Made by a program: the position numbers and the translations under genes. DNA of 64,000 nt, from contig NW_019173953.1 in assembly GCF_001642475.1 (NCBI RefSeq), forward strand, positions 62,001 through 126,000, written 5' to 3'. Positions 42,441-52,900 of the stretch are shown piece by piece; the first letter of the stretch is position 1; each line of letters begins with the position of its first letter. The notes under the pieces are model-generated. The model was given only the letters and a program-made list of their open reading frames with translations. It made no database searches and was not told the origin of the DNA. This DNA is from Fonsecaea monophora. Its lineage: Eukaryota; Ascomycota; Eurotiomycetes; Chaetothyriales; Herpotrichiellaceae.

Positions 42441-45341
42441 ATGCCGACGAGGTGGTTATCCATTCGCAAACGAAATCCTCTTCTTCACAACGCGTCGACC
42501 GCTGAACCGACTGCGAAGCAGCAGGACTTTGATTTTGCCTTTGGGGATTCATCTTCGACCGGCCAGAGTGCTGCAGGCAGCGTTGGGCCCAGGCTGGTTC
42601 AGATCCGTCCAACGACATCCGGTGGCCCAACCGGGAAGCGGAAACTGCGTGTCGAGGTCCCTTCCATCCGACCGCTGACATCAGAGAATCACCGACCCTC
42701 GCCTCTGCAGAACGTGAATGGTGTATCGAAGTCAGAAGACAGCTTGATAGGCCTGGCTTTTGGCAGTCCTAGTCACCCTCCCGCATTCTTCTGTGTTCCT
42801 CCCGAACAGTCCGGCGTTTTCGATCAAAGTCCTGTCCTCCGCCAGCATCAGGAAACCTCAAGCAATACCGCTCAGATGAACTCTAAGAGATGGAGGAAGC
42901 TAGGGACGCTATTCAGATCTCGACAAGCCGCTATCAGACGAGATGAGGTCCCTTCAGGCCCGACGATAGGCCTTCCGACCGGTTTCGTGGTTTTGGACAA
43001 AGACACAGCCTCCGAGACAACGAAAGCTGATGGAGATAAGCTGCGAACGACGCAACCAGAGCATCCCAGACGTGATGCACCGCCACCCCCAGTCGAGAAG
43101 GATCAAAGATCCTTGACTGCGAAGACGACGGACTTAGTCATTCAGAAGCCTGAAGACGACTCAATCTCAAGACCGTCAACTGCGACCGCGACCGATTCTG
43201 GGTCTGTAAGAGAGCCGTATACACGGCCGCCTCTACCGAAGCTCGAACTGGATATTCCTTTCAATCTTCCCGCGGCCAAGCGCTCTTCCTCACTTCTTGC
43301 AAGACGAAGTAAGGCGCTGGACAGTCTTAAATCCTTCGACGATAGTCGGCCAACAACGAAGGGAACCGGTAATGGTGAACACGACGACCACAAAGGTCCT
43401 GAATCAGAACCTTCCACACCACTGATGCCACCGAGACGACTGACGACGCCAACTATGACGAGGTCGCCGGCAGCAAGCAAATATTCGCTCTTTCCAACCA
43501 CTTCCCCTGCCCCTGTGAAGATCGTCGGTCGAGTCCCCGACTCAGGTTATGATTACCTGCCACCTACTCAATTACGAAGATCAGCCACTTCCCCAGCCCG
43601 CCTGTCTCCTATGCAAGACCACTTCTCCGTGCCAAAGCCACAACCTCTCAATCCGATCAAGATTGCTTCTCCGAACGATCAGACAATCAACAGCCCTGAA
43701 GATAATACGGCGTCGACGGATCGCGAGCCGCCTTGGAGCTCTGCTCACTCGCTCCAATCGTCTGTTTCTTCCGCAACCACGGTCGACGAAATCTTCTTCG
43801 ATATCAAGTCATTTCGAGATTCCAAGGGCGTAGAGGACGGCCATTTCGTCATGACCAGACCTGATTCGGTCCAAGTAGAGCTTGCTCGGACACGGTCGAA
43901 ACGGGCACCTCCCCCCAGCCACTTGCGGCACGTGGAAGCTTCAGCAACAGGCGCAAGTGGTGTCTCTGAGCGGCACACCCCGATTCCACCAGAGCCGCCG
44001 GCAGCATCTAGCGGTGGCCTTTCTGCATGGACGACGAAGCACACGTCGGTCAACACGGCCTACTTCGACGAAGCAATTGCTGCAGTGGAGAGACTAACAG
44101 CACCCACGGGCAGTGCCACCTCTGCCGCTGAGAAAATCCCCAGCGTCCCTACGCTCACGATTGCAAACCATGACGAAAAATCGAATCAACCGCCTCCAAT
44201 CGTTACCGTCCAGTATCAATGGTCGTCCGACCATCAGTCTCGACTGGGCAGCAAGACTCACGAAGAAGTTGGCCGTCTGATCCCTTCGCCCGTGGTTGAA
44301 ATAAAGGAAGATGACTCTCCTAGATCGAACGCATCGACCGTGAAGGTTGCGAGATCACCATCAGTCCAGCAATCGCAAGCGCCGAAGAGTGTACCTCCTC
44401 GCGTGGCCGCGGTCAAGCGCGTGGATCGCCCCATTGACGACTCGCCCACAATTCCACAAGGCCCTCCCAGCCCAAAGAGAACAGCAAAGTCGACGACAAC
44501 ATCACCAGCGGACGACAAGCCGCCCCCAGTCCCGAAAAAGGACGCCAAGTTCATCCCTCTCTCGAAATACGCGGCAAAGAGCACTGTGACGGCCATTGAA
44601 CAACGTTCGGGTGTCATCCCATCGAGACCTGTGCGTGCTAATACGGAAGACCTGGCTCTGCGGTCGGCGGTTCCTAGGGCGTCAAAAGAACGATCTGCGA
44701 CGTTGCCTTCATCGCTGCAGCCCCATTCCCATGACGCGATGCAGAAATCGTCGCTACGTGGTCTCGAAAAGACCGTCCCTCCCCGATCTAATCCGGTCGC
44801 CTCGAATCCAGTGACTGCAGAAGTCGCAGTTGCGCGGACTGTCTCGCTTTCTCGGAAGCAGTCCGCGCGCATCCACGTCCCTGGACCCAGGCTCGCTGCA
44901 CGACGCGCCGAAGCCCAGGCCCAAGCTCAGGCACAGGCCCAAACATCATCGCAATCGCATCTCCGAACTGGCTCTGCACAGAAAAACCATGCGCGCAATC
45001 CATCGACCACGTCTCAGAGATCGAACAAATCACAACGCTCATTCCTTGGGGGCGGACACCGGCACAAACGCACCGCGTCTTCGGCTAAGTCAGCCTCGCG
45101 CGGCTCCAAAGACCTCTCCGGCGCCAAGAACACTCTTAAGGTCACCAAGCCGCAGCCAGACGGCAAGGCTGGGTCCACGTTTGGCAAGTTGCTGTGGAGC
45201 AAGGAGTCGGAAAAGCAGCTCATCAAGGAGGCGCGCAAGTGGGAGATTCTCGAGAAGAAGAGCTACAGTCCAATCGTGGTACCAGCCGCGCGAGGACACC
45301 GGCCTGGAGTCAGTGTCGGTGTTGTTCTAGAGAATGTGTGA
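42441..45341 (+). CDS. Large intrinsically disordered fungal protein
   Basis: Single-exon 966-residue protein with no domain that I can name. Composition is Ser/Pro/Thr/Arg-rich throughout. Recognisable short segments: the N-terminal MPTRWLSIRKRNPLLHN, a KRWRKLGTLFRSRQAAIRR patch, DEIFFDIKSFRDSKG near residue 445-460, and a Gln/Ala repeat (AEAQAQAQAQAQ) near 820. Near the C-terminus, ESEKQLIKEARKWEILEKKSY looks like a conserved amphipathic helix. Proline-rich PPPVPKKD-type sites could bind SH3 domains. This pattern suggests a scaffold or cytoskeletal/polarity adaptor in filamentous fungi; that is inference. The ATG at 42441 is the first in frame after a C/T-rich leader. The absence of introns over 2.9 kb and good coding bias support the model. 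Confidence 0.8.
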   Translation: MPTRWLSIRKRNPLLHNASTAEPTAKQQDFDFAFGDSSSTGQSAAGSVGPRLVQIRPTTSGGPTGKRKLRVEVPSIRPLTSENHRPSPLQNVNGVSKSEDSLIGLAFGSPSHPPAFFCVPPEQSGVFDQSPVLRQHQETSSNTAQMNSKRWRKLGTLFRSRQAAIRRDEVPSGPTIGLPTGFVVLDKDTASETTKADGDKLRTTQPEHPRRDAPPPPVEKDQRSLTAKTTDLVIQKPEDDSISRPSTATATDSGSVREPYTRPPLPKLELDIPFNLPAAKRSSSLLARRSKALDSLKSFDDSRPTTKGTGNGEHDDHKGPESEPSTPLMPPRRLTTPTMTRSPAASKYSLFPTTSPAPVKIVGRVPDSGYDYLPPTQLRRSATSPARLSPMQDHFSVPKPQPLNPIKIASPNDQTINSPEDNTASTDREPPWSSAHSLQSSVSSATTVDEIFFDIKSFRDSKGVEDGHFVMTRPDSVQVELARTRSKRAPPPSHLRHVEASATGASGVSERHTPIPPEPPAASSGGLSAWTTKHTSVNTAYFDEAIAAVERLTAPTGSATSAAEKIPSVPTLTIANHDEKSNQPPPIVTVQYQWSSDHQSRLGSKTHEEVGRLIPSPVVEIKEDDSPRSNASTVKVARSPSVQQSQAPKSVPPRVAAVKRVDRPIDDSPTIPQGPPSPKRTAKSTTTSPADDKPPPVPKKDAKFIPLSKYAAKSTVTAIEQRSGVIPSRPVRANTEDLALRSAVPRASKERSATLPSSLQPHSHDAMQKSSLRGLEKTVPPRSNPVASNPVTAEVAVARTVSLSRKQSARIHVPGPRLAARRAEAQAQAQAQAQTSSQSHLRTGSAQKNHARNPSTTSQRSNKSQRSFLGGGHRHKRTASSAKSASRGSKDLSGAKNTLKVTKPQPDGKAGSTFGKLLWSKESEKQLIKEARKWEILEKKSYSPIVVPAARGHRPGVSVGVVLENV

Positions 45342-45670
45342 TTTCTTTCGAGTCTCCGTGTCTTCTTTACACTTTCGATTCTTGTCTATATATATACATT
45401 TTTGACATCTCTCCTTTGTCCTCGTTTTTATTTTGGCAGGGAGGGGGTTTTTCATGCATGAACTAGCGCCAGCAAGCGTTGAATGGGGCATCTTTTCCGT
45501 CGGTCTATCTATCTACCATGGCGGTAGTGCATATCTATCAACCCACATCAACTTATACCAATACACACATGTGTGTGTGCCGAGCATCATCCACCGGTAT
45601 GATGCGCGTTGAGAGCGGGTATCTAGGCGTTTTGTATATTTTACCTGCATTGCATATATGCTCATGGCAG

Positions 45671-45705
45671 GGCAAGGCAAGGCAAGGCAAGGCAAGGCAA
45701 GGCAA
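45671..45705. repeat. (GGCAA)7 microsatellite
   Basis: Seven perfect tandem copies of GGCAA, preceded by an imperfect unit. Likely variable in length between strains. Confidence 0.95.
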
Positions 45706-46064
45706 CGCTGCCCTGGCTGGGCAGGGCTGAACTGGACTGGAACTGGGCTGGGATGGGCGCATCCTCGCGAAGGGGATTCGAATGGTTATCCCAAGTCCGA
45801 GCCGCAACTGGAGGGGCGAAGTGCGGAGGGCGGGGCACTTGATATGGCGACGGTGACGGCGACGTATGTACGTTGACGGCTTTGGGGACGAGGATGGTGA
45901 GCTTGGCTTGGGGATTTTTTTCATGAACATTCACAACTACAAAGGTCCGTCCATGCATATCGATATGATATCCATGTGACATCCATATAGATGCTGGGCG
46001 GACATTTTTTTTCCCATCAATACTTTGAAGAGTCTGTATTGGATTCAAGAGAGCGGGAAGGGAG

Positions 46065-46072
<8 letters not shown>

Positions 46073-46104
<32 letters not shown>
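46073..46104. repeat. (AG)16 microsatellite
   Basis: Sixteen perfect AG units, extended on the left by impure GAGAG sequence. Simple dinucleotide repeat. Confidence 0.95.
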
Positions 46105-46106
<2 letters not shown>

Positions 46107-46405
46107 AAGCACCATGTAAAACTCCTCGGGATTAGGCACAGAATTACATGGTCGCGTACAGAGAGTATTCCGGAAATAACATTCTCCATTTGATGCATCC
46201 CCATTGCCGTCACTTGCCTCCGCCGTCCAAATACCCACTGGTCCCCGCCTGGATCGTGAATTCGTTACCAGTCATTATAGCTTCGTCTGTAACCCATACT
46301 CCCGTACTCCTGTACTCCCGGAGAAGAAAACCGAAGAAAAGAAACTGCGTTCAGTCCCGATGTGCATTCATTCAATGACCTCCCCGAACTCACACATTAT
46401 CAACC

Positions 46406-47467
46406 TCACAAGAAATTCAAGTCCCACCGACCGCCAATGACGGTCTTCCCCTCCACAGCAACAGAGTAGCGATGAATCAGTAGGCTCGGCGGTAGTGGAT
46501 GCCTATGCTCGAAGGCGAGGTGCTCGGCGAATTCACGCACGGTGGCGAAGGCGGTCAATCCGCGCTCAAGCTCGTGGCCGGTCGCGAAGCAGAATACACA
46601 GCCGTACTTGACCACGCCGTAGCTGTCGCGCCGGTTGTGGGTTGACAAAGAAGTCGAGCTGGACAAGCTGGACGTCTTCTCCGACGGTGGTAGGTATAGA
46701 TGGCACTTGGCCAGAAAGGAGCTGCGATACTGAATGTCCAAGCCGGGGTGCTCGCGAATCTCGTCCGTGTTGTGGATGTTGGACGACGTGCTGGCGGCGA
46801 CGTGGTAGCGTACCTTGCAGGCGCAGTGGGAGCATTGCCAGTTCAAGAACGCGCCACCAAAAGCCTTCAGCGTGCGCTTATTATCGTCGTTCAGCTCTTT
46901 CTTCTCCACGAACCCTAGTCGGCCTCTGTCACGGTGGTTGCTGATCCCCAAGGCCCCAGGACAGAAATTGCCAAGTTCTGCAGGCCTGAGGTCTTCTGGG
47001 GCAGCACGGTGTGGGATGCTAGGACATACCGCGGGCAGCTGCTTGATCTGGTCCTGTCTATAGTGAAGAGTTTCCCAGATGGTCCCAAAAGGCCGACGCT
47101 CTTGCAGGTCCCGATCGTAGTGTTCCACGAAGATGGTCTGGACTCCGCGCACGGAGGATAGTAGCTGCTCTACGATTTGTAGCAAGTATTGTGAGGCGAG
47201 ATCGTCTGAGCCGTCGATCAAATAAGGGAGTCGCTGGTAATCGATGGTAGCAAGAGATTTCAATCGCAGCTGTAGGATCTGGAGTCGTGGATCATAGGCT
47301 TGAATCGAATTAGGCACAACATCCGGAAATATGTACCAGTCGATCAAGGTGCGAAGTTTACGCCGGATTTGGTTGAGGGTGACTTGTAGGTCGTCGATGG
47401 CTTGTCGAATTGTTATGGGGCCAGGTGGAGGTGGCATGGGATCAGGATCGAGAACGTTGGCGGCCAT
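46406..47467 (-). CDS. Unknown protein with putative zinc-binding motifs
   Basis: Single-exon 353-residue protein; family not recognised by name. The N-terminal 150 residues are helical (IRQAIDDLQVTLNQIRRKLRTLIDWY). A central segment has CSHCACKVRYH, a CxxCxC..H arrangement. The C-terminal part has CVFCFATGHE followed about 20 residues later by FAEHLAFEHRH, which together fit a degenerate C2H2 finger. The final residues, GGRWDLNFL, look conserved. Similar proteins occur in filamentous ascomycetes as hypothetical proteins. Zinc binding is inferred from spacing only. The ATG at 47467 is the first in frame; the frame extends six codons further without ATG. It is divergent from HGH1. Confidence 0.75.
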   Translation of the reverse strand: MAANVLDPDPMPPPPGPITIRQAIDDLQVTLNQIRRKLRTLIDWYIFPDVVPNSIQAYDPRLQILQLRLKSLATIDYQRLPYLIDGSDDLASQYLLQIVEQLLSSVRGVQTIFVEHYDRDLQERRPFGTIWETLHYRQDQIKQLPAVCPSIPHRAAPEDLRPAELGNFCPGALGISNHRDRGRLGFVEKKELNDDNKRTLKAFGGAFLNWQCSHCACKVRYHVAASTSSNIHNTDEIREHPGLDIQYRSSFLAKCHLYLPPSEKTSSLSSSTSLSTHNRRDSYGVVKYGCVFCFATGHELERGLTAFATVREFAEHLAFEHRHPLPPSLLIHRYSVAVEGKTVIGGRWDLNFL

Positions 47468-48325
47468 GGTTTCTACATCGGTCAATTGAGGATTGGTGAG
47501 GTTTTCGCAGCCTTGAGCCTCAGAGCTATGGGATATGGGCGGGCGTTACAGAGTGTGTATCATGCACTGGAGTGAAAGCCGTCGGCGATGAGTGGACACA
47601 GACCGAAGCGCTTGGAAATCAACCGGTCTCGGCATGAATATCGTGCTTTGTGCGACGAAGCTCGCGCGGAGACTTGGACGAAAAGATAAATGACTGCGTC
47701 AGGGAGGAGAAACTAGGTACCTTTTGAAACTCGTTGTGGTAGAGGGTCATGCGGATTCAATGTTGTGGCCACCTTTTGGGCCGAATAAGCTTGCGTTTCC
47801 CGCCCCAACCACGATCGAACAAGTTGGATGGGGGATAGTTTTACGACAAGGCGAGGAAACAGGGCGACGAAAGGCTGCTTAAGTGCCCAAAGAGAGCGGG
47901 CGCCTGCATATGCATCGTGGCGCAAATCAGGGCTGAAGCGCTATGATGCTAAGAGGTTAATGAGGCGAGGTTCGCATGATTTAGCGTAGAGCATGGACTC
48001 TGGCATGGCTGACGAGGGGTGAGAGGGGTGGAGGTGGGTTTTGGACGGAAAAGCGTGGGAGACGAAGAGGAGCAAGCTGCGGTTGGCTTTCGGTTGGTGT
48101 TGGCTTGCTTGGTGTAGTTGGTGTGGCAGTGTGGATGTGGATGTGGTTGCAGCGCAGGGTGCGCAGTCAGGCAAAAATATGTCGTCATTCGTGTCATTCG
48201 GTCATTCGGTCATTTGAAAACTAGGCCATTTTCGGACCTTTATCAAACTCGTCAAGGTGACAGCGTCCCTGGAATGAGGCTTGTATCTTCAATCGCCTAG
48301 ACTTCCCCTCAGAAGAACGCTCGCC
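47468..48325. other. Divergent promoter region upstream of HGH1
   Basis: 858 bp separating the zinc-motif gene and HGH1. It contains a short tandem element described separately and GTGGATGTGGATGTGG near 48129-48144. No gene supported. Confidence 0.5.
48185..48216. repeat. TCATTCG short tandem repeat
   Basis: Four copies starting at 48185, 48194, 48102+100 (=48202) and 48210; the last is TCATTTG. Spacing is 9, 8 and 8 bp. It lies about 110-140 bp upstream of the HGH1 start, so it could be a regulatory repeat. Confidence 0.7.
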
Positions 48326-49723
48326 ATGCCCACTGAGTTGGAAGAGGTAAGCCCAATCATTGGAAATTCATGGCTATCATAGCTAAATCGTCCTAGTTGC
48401 TCGAGTTTTTACATCATGGAAACACTCAGATTCGACAACTTGGTAAGCAAACCCCTTCGTTTGAGTATCTCTGCCCTCGACTTCCCTGGGTGTCTCAAAA
48501 TACAAAGAGAGAGTTACATGGGAGGAAGACCCGAACTGACAGAATGCCTCTCATTCAGCCTGTGATCATCTTGTTGGACACTCCTCAGATCCGGCAGTCT
48601 TCAAAAAGCCTCAACTCGTGCCTGTGAGAGACCTGAAACTGCTCGTTAAGGACTATACCGTACGTCTGCGTCTATACATATATATCATTTACGCAGTTCT
48701 GACGCAGCTCCATGGCTTGGCTCTAGCCCATAGCTAAGAATGCTCTTACGATTTTGATCAACATCAGTCATGACACTGAAATCCTCGAGAACCTGGTGGC
48801 AGACGATGAACTTATTGAAACCTTGCTCAGAAAGATAACAGTATGTAGGTTGGAATCCACCTCCAGGCACTCGGTTTCACGCCCACGTTACCAAGGGGAA
48901 GCTGACTGTAATTTAATTGAAGGACCCAAAGGAGCAAACTGCTGACGAAATTGCCATGCTCCTCTCCAACCTCGCTAAAAAAGACGACATGGAGAAGTTG
49001 ATCAATCTCAAACGAGCCTTGCCCGTCAAAACAGTCTCTACATCCCCCTATGCCCTCGATCAGCTGCTTGACTGCTTCGTCAAAGGAGCCGATGGGTCCC
49101 TCAACAAACACGCAAACTTCGACTATGTGGCATATCTCTTGGCCGACTTATCAAAACACAAAGTGGGCCGGGATTATTTCCTGAGCAAGAGGGATTATGA
49201 TGGTGTGGTGCCCATAAGCAAACTAACAGTCTTTACAGAGCACAAAAGCCACATTAGGCGGAGAGGAGTGGCCAGCACAATCAAGAATGTTGCCTTTGAA
49301 GTGGACAAACATCCTTTACTTCTGGCTGACGACACTGAAACCGTGGACGGAGTTCCTGGCGTCAACATATTACCTTACATCCTGCTACCACTTGCTGGAT
49401 CAGAAGAGTTCCCAGAAGAAGAGTCAGCAAACATGCTCCCAGATTTGCAACTCCTGCCACCCGATAAGGCTAGGGACAGCGACAACGACATTCTTACAAC
49501 ACATCTCGAAACCTTGTTGCTGCTAACCACGACGAAGGAAGGACGGGAGAAGTTGAGACAAGTGCAGGTTTATCCGCTGATTAGAGAGACGCATACGCAC
49601 GTCGAGGATGAGGGCGTTAGGGAGGCCTGTGACCGACTAGTGCAAGTACTCATGAGAGATGAGGAAGAGAGGCCAAAGGTCGAAGAGGTTGACGAAGAAG
49701 AAAAGATAGAAGAGATATTTTGA
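48326..49723 (+). CDS. HGH1: Hgh1 (FAM203-type eEF2 chaperone)
   Basis: Five exons (48326-48346, 48397-48442, 48559-48659, 48727-48840, 48923-49723) give about 360 residues, the usual length. The N-terminus joins to MPTELEELLEFLHHGNTQIRQLACDHLVG across the first three exons. Armadillo-like helices (NALTILINISHDTEILENLV) follow, then the DUF383/DUF384 regions with MLLSNLAKKDDMEKLI and RGGVA-like RRRGVASTIKNVAFEV. LPYILLPLAGSEEF..EESANMLPDLQLLP and TKEGREKLR are family signatures. Hgh1 helps eEF2 fold together with CCT/TRiC in yeast. The acidic tail EEVDEEEKIEEIF ends the protein. MEC1 begins 238 bp downstream on the same strand. Confidence 0.93.
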
Positions 49724-49869
49724 GTAGACGTCAATTACAGCTCGACGGATTTGCAACGCTCCGGGTGTTATGTTTTTCCGAACAGATACGCCGAGATGCC
49801 AAGACGCCAAGAACTACGGTGAGCCATAAATCCGAGAAAGTCAATATTCATGGAGAAGTATTCGCACCG

Positions 49870-49915
49870 ACGCGTAACATATCAACTCCGCCCTTTTCGC
49901 TTTTCATTGACGCGT
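49870..49915. promoter_or_regulatory. Two ACGCGT (MCB-like) sites upstream of MEC1
   Basis: ACGCGT occurs at 49870-49875 and 49910-49915, 40 bp apart and 87 and 47 bp before the MEC1 start. In yeasts this hexamer (MluI cell-cycle box) is bound by MBF and drives G1/S expression of replication genes. Activity here is inferred. Confidence 0.55.
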
Positions 49916-49961
49916 TGGCAATTCATTCCCACCAACCCATGGATGTTTTGTGTGAGAGCTT

Positions 49962-52900
49962 ATGGCGCCAGTGTCTACTGCACGACAGTCACATGGCCTT
50001 GAGCCTCCGCCATCCTCGATTCTAGCAACGCACGTTGTTCACGGAAATGGAGTCACTGACTTTGATCAAGACAATTTCAATCAACTGTTGACCGAAGCTC
50101 TTGGAACCGATGATCAAGGACAACCCAATCTGGGTGCCGATGTCGCAGTCAATCACAAGTTGATTTGTATCGTCTTCCAAATAGGCATCGAGCGTGCCCT
50201 CGAAGACGATCCTTTCCGCTCCTCAACCGCTGCAGGTAGGGGCAACTCACAATTCAGAACGTGCCTTGAAGTACTTCAAGTCGCAATCAAAAGATCACCA
50301 CAAGTTCTCTACGTGAAGTCCGATACCCAAGGCAGGCTCTTCAACGGAAATGGATGCCCCCTGTATTCCTGGCTGATCCCGACACTTCTTCCATTGGGCG
50401 CTTCATCCCAGGCATCTGTAGACGGGGATGCTATTCTCGAACTGTTCGGTGTTATGGTGGAAGCTGACAGGAAATGTACAATCCTTTACTCAAACGATAT
50501 CATTCTTGACTTTCTCAGGAGTTGTGTATCAGGTCAGTCACTCCACCGTGGTAGAATCTTGCCTATCCAACCCTGACTTTGACTAGGCATTCTTACTGCA
50601 ACCCAATCACTCCCATACAGTCGGCCAAACAAACCCGTCATCATCGATGGGGAAGACTTTGCTTCTGCAATTGCCAGAGTCACCAATGGCCTCAGTATCG
50701 ATGTTCCCAGTCTCAAATTTCCCTCTCTTCATCAGCTGTTCGTTGGATTGGCCAGGGTTTTGAAGGTTGTGTCTAGATACTCTGAATCGGCCCAAGCCAA
50801 AGTTCAGTTTCGCAAAGTCTTCTCGCGATTTCGACAGTTCGTTGAAGAGAACGACAGTCTGCCAAATGACGGTGACCACACCGAGGTAATGTTCTATTGG
50901 CCTTGACAGCCGATTCACTGCTTACCACTTGCCAGAATCTCAGTGAAGAACTTCGCATATTGAGTGTCGCACCCCCTGCGCCACCAAGGAATTTATTCGA
51001 AGACAACGACGAGCCGTGGCCTGACAATGATCGTGCGCGGAAGAGACTACGACTGTCGACCGATAACGAAGATGGACTATCGAATGGGACCTTACAACAG
51101 AACATCTGCCGGCGACTGACCTTGGAATTGACTGGGAGCGCAGCACCTGATATTGATGGACTGTGTCAAACATCATCCGAGAACTTCAAGCGCCTGCCCG
51201 AGGAGAAACAATGTAATGCACTCGCTTTACTCGGTCTGACCGCGTGTCAGCTTTCCTCATCCACCCTGGATAACTATTGTCGAACGTGTGATGAGGATAT
51301 TGAAACAGCGAGTACTACTTCCGAACCGGTTTCACCTGCGAGCTCAGAGTTACTCAAGACTTTGGTCGTTCTCATTCAGACAATCTCACGCCGATCCCGA
51401 GCAAGAATAATTGCAATGTCTTCTCTGCGGAGAATCATTATGCATACAAACTCGACCGAGGACTTACAGCTTAGCCAAACACCCGCTGGCGACTGGTGCC
51501 TCCAGTCTCTCAAGAGCTCCTCCAGAGACTTGAGAATAGTCGCCGGTAGGACTTTACAGGCCTACGTGATGAGAAGACAACAACACGACTTGTCTTTGGC
51601 ACGGGAAAACAGAATCACGGCATTGGATTTTCTGGACACTTTATGGCACAAAGAAGACTTTCCGCTGCAGGAGACTACCGTCATGGCTCTGACGCAGGTG
51701 GCTAAAGTGGTCGGGGATGAAGAATTAAACATCATTCTGGTCCGACTCGTGGAGTACCTTGGCCACTCGAACCCATATCTTGGTGGTTTGGTATATGCTG
51801 AGATTCAGTATCTTGCCCAATCCTTGCAAATCTCAGTGTGGCTGCTCTTTCGGCCATTCTGGCGGACTCTCGGTGTGGTATTCGCGAAGTCTTTGATGTC
51901 TCGGTCAAATATTGCCCATCAATTATCCGATCTACTTGGCATGGACATCACAAGTTTGATGGGGCACACTGCGGAGTTTGCCCTTCCATATCTGGTCCTG
52001 CACAAGGCCAAAGATGTGATCAGGAAATTCGCTGATGCAAGTGGGCAATCGACCACCCTCTTCGACCTATGTACGCAACGACAAAATCTTATTGCAATTC
52101 TGTCGTTCCTGCTCGTACAGCCATTTCCAGAGGCGGAACAGTCCATCATCTCAATCTTGTCGGCGGTATCTGAAGACTTTGGTAAGACTGATCTTGCGGA
52201 CTGGGTTGCCCTAGACCCCATCCACATCACCTGTGAACTCCTGAAAGCGATCGGGGATAGCGGTCAGGGCAAATCTTCCCGCATTTACCAAGCACTGCAA
52301 CTGTTGGCACAACTGGTAGCCCGTCAACAGGGACAGCCATCTGGTACGAGACGCAGTGATAGTATAGGCGCCTTCTTGGAGAATAATGTTCTTGCAATCG
52401 TCACACACTTCACCGCTCTCTTGAATGACTGGGAGGCAAAGGAGTCCAAGGTGGACAAAAGACGATGCCTTGCCGCCCTGGGTGAGGTCGTCAAGCTGGG
52501 CAAGACCCGAATTGTGCGAGCTCTTCCTCAGATTTGTACTTGTCTCAAATCCGGGTTGGAAGACCCCGGTCTCTGTGATGCTGCCTTTACCTCTTGGGCA
52601 GCCATGGTCAAGTCACTCAAAAAAGACGATTTGAGGCCCCTCGTTGACCAGACCCTAGCAATTATCGTCCGCACGTGGGATGCACTCGACACTTCATCGC
52701 AGCGGTTAGCATATGACTTTGTCGGAGATCTGCTCAAAACCCACACAGATATCGTGCGAGTCCAATTTGCTACAATGCCATCATTAGCTTCGATACCGAC
52801 CATGGTTAAATTCGAGTCCGAGATAATGGCTTTGAAAAGCAAGCTAGATGAGCGCCAACAACTTAATGCTTATATCCAAAGACTGCACGACGAGAATATC

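Larger units (their letters stand above)
45342..46405. other. Convergent intergenic region with microsatellites
   Basis: 1.06 kb between convergent genes. Holds two simple repeats given separately. No gene supported. Confidence 0.55.

Noticed and set aside
44258..44872. 204-codon Gly/Ser/Asp-rich frame on the minus strand
   Set aside because: Antisense to the 966-residue protein; repetitive composition follows from the Ser/Pro codons of the other strand.
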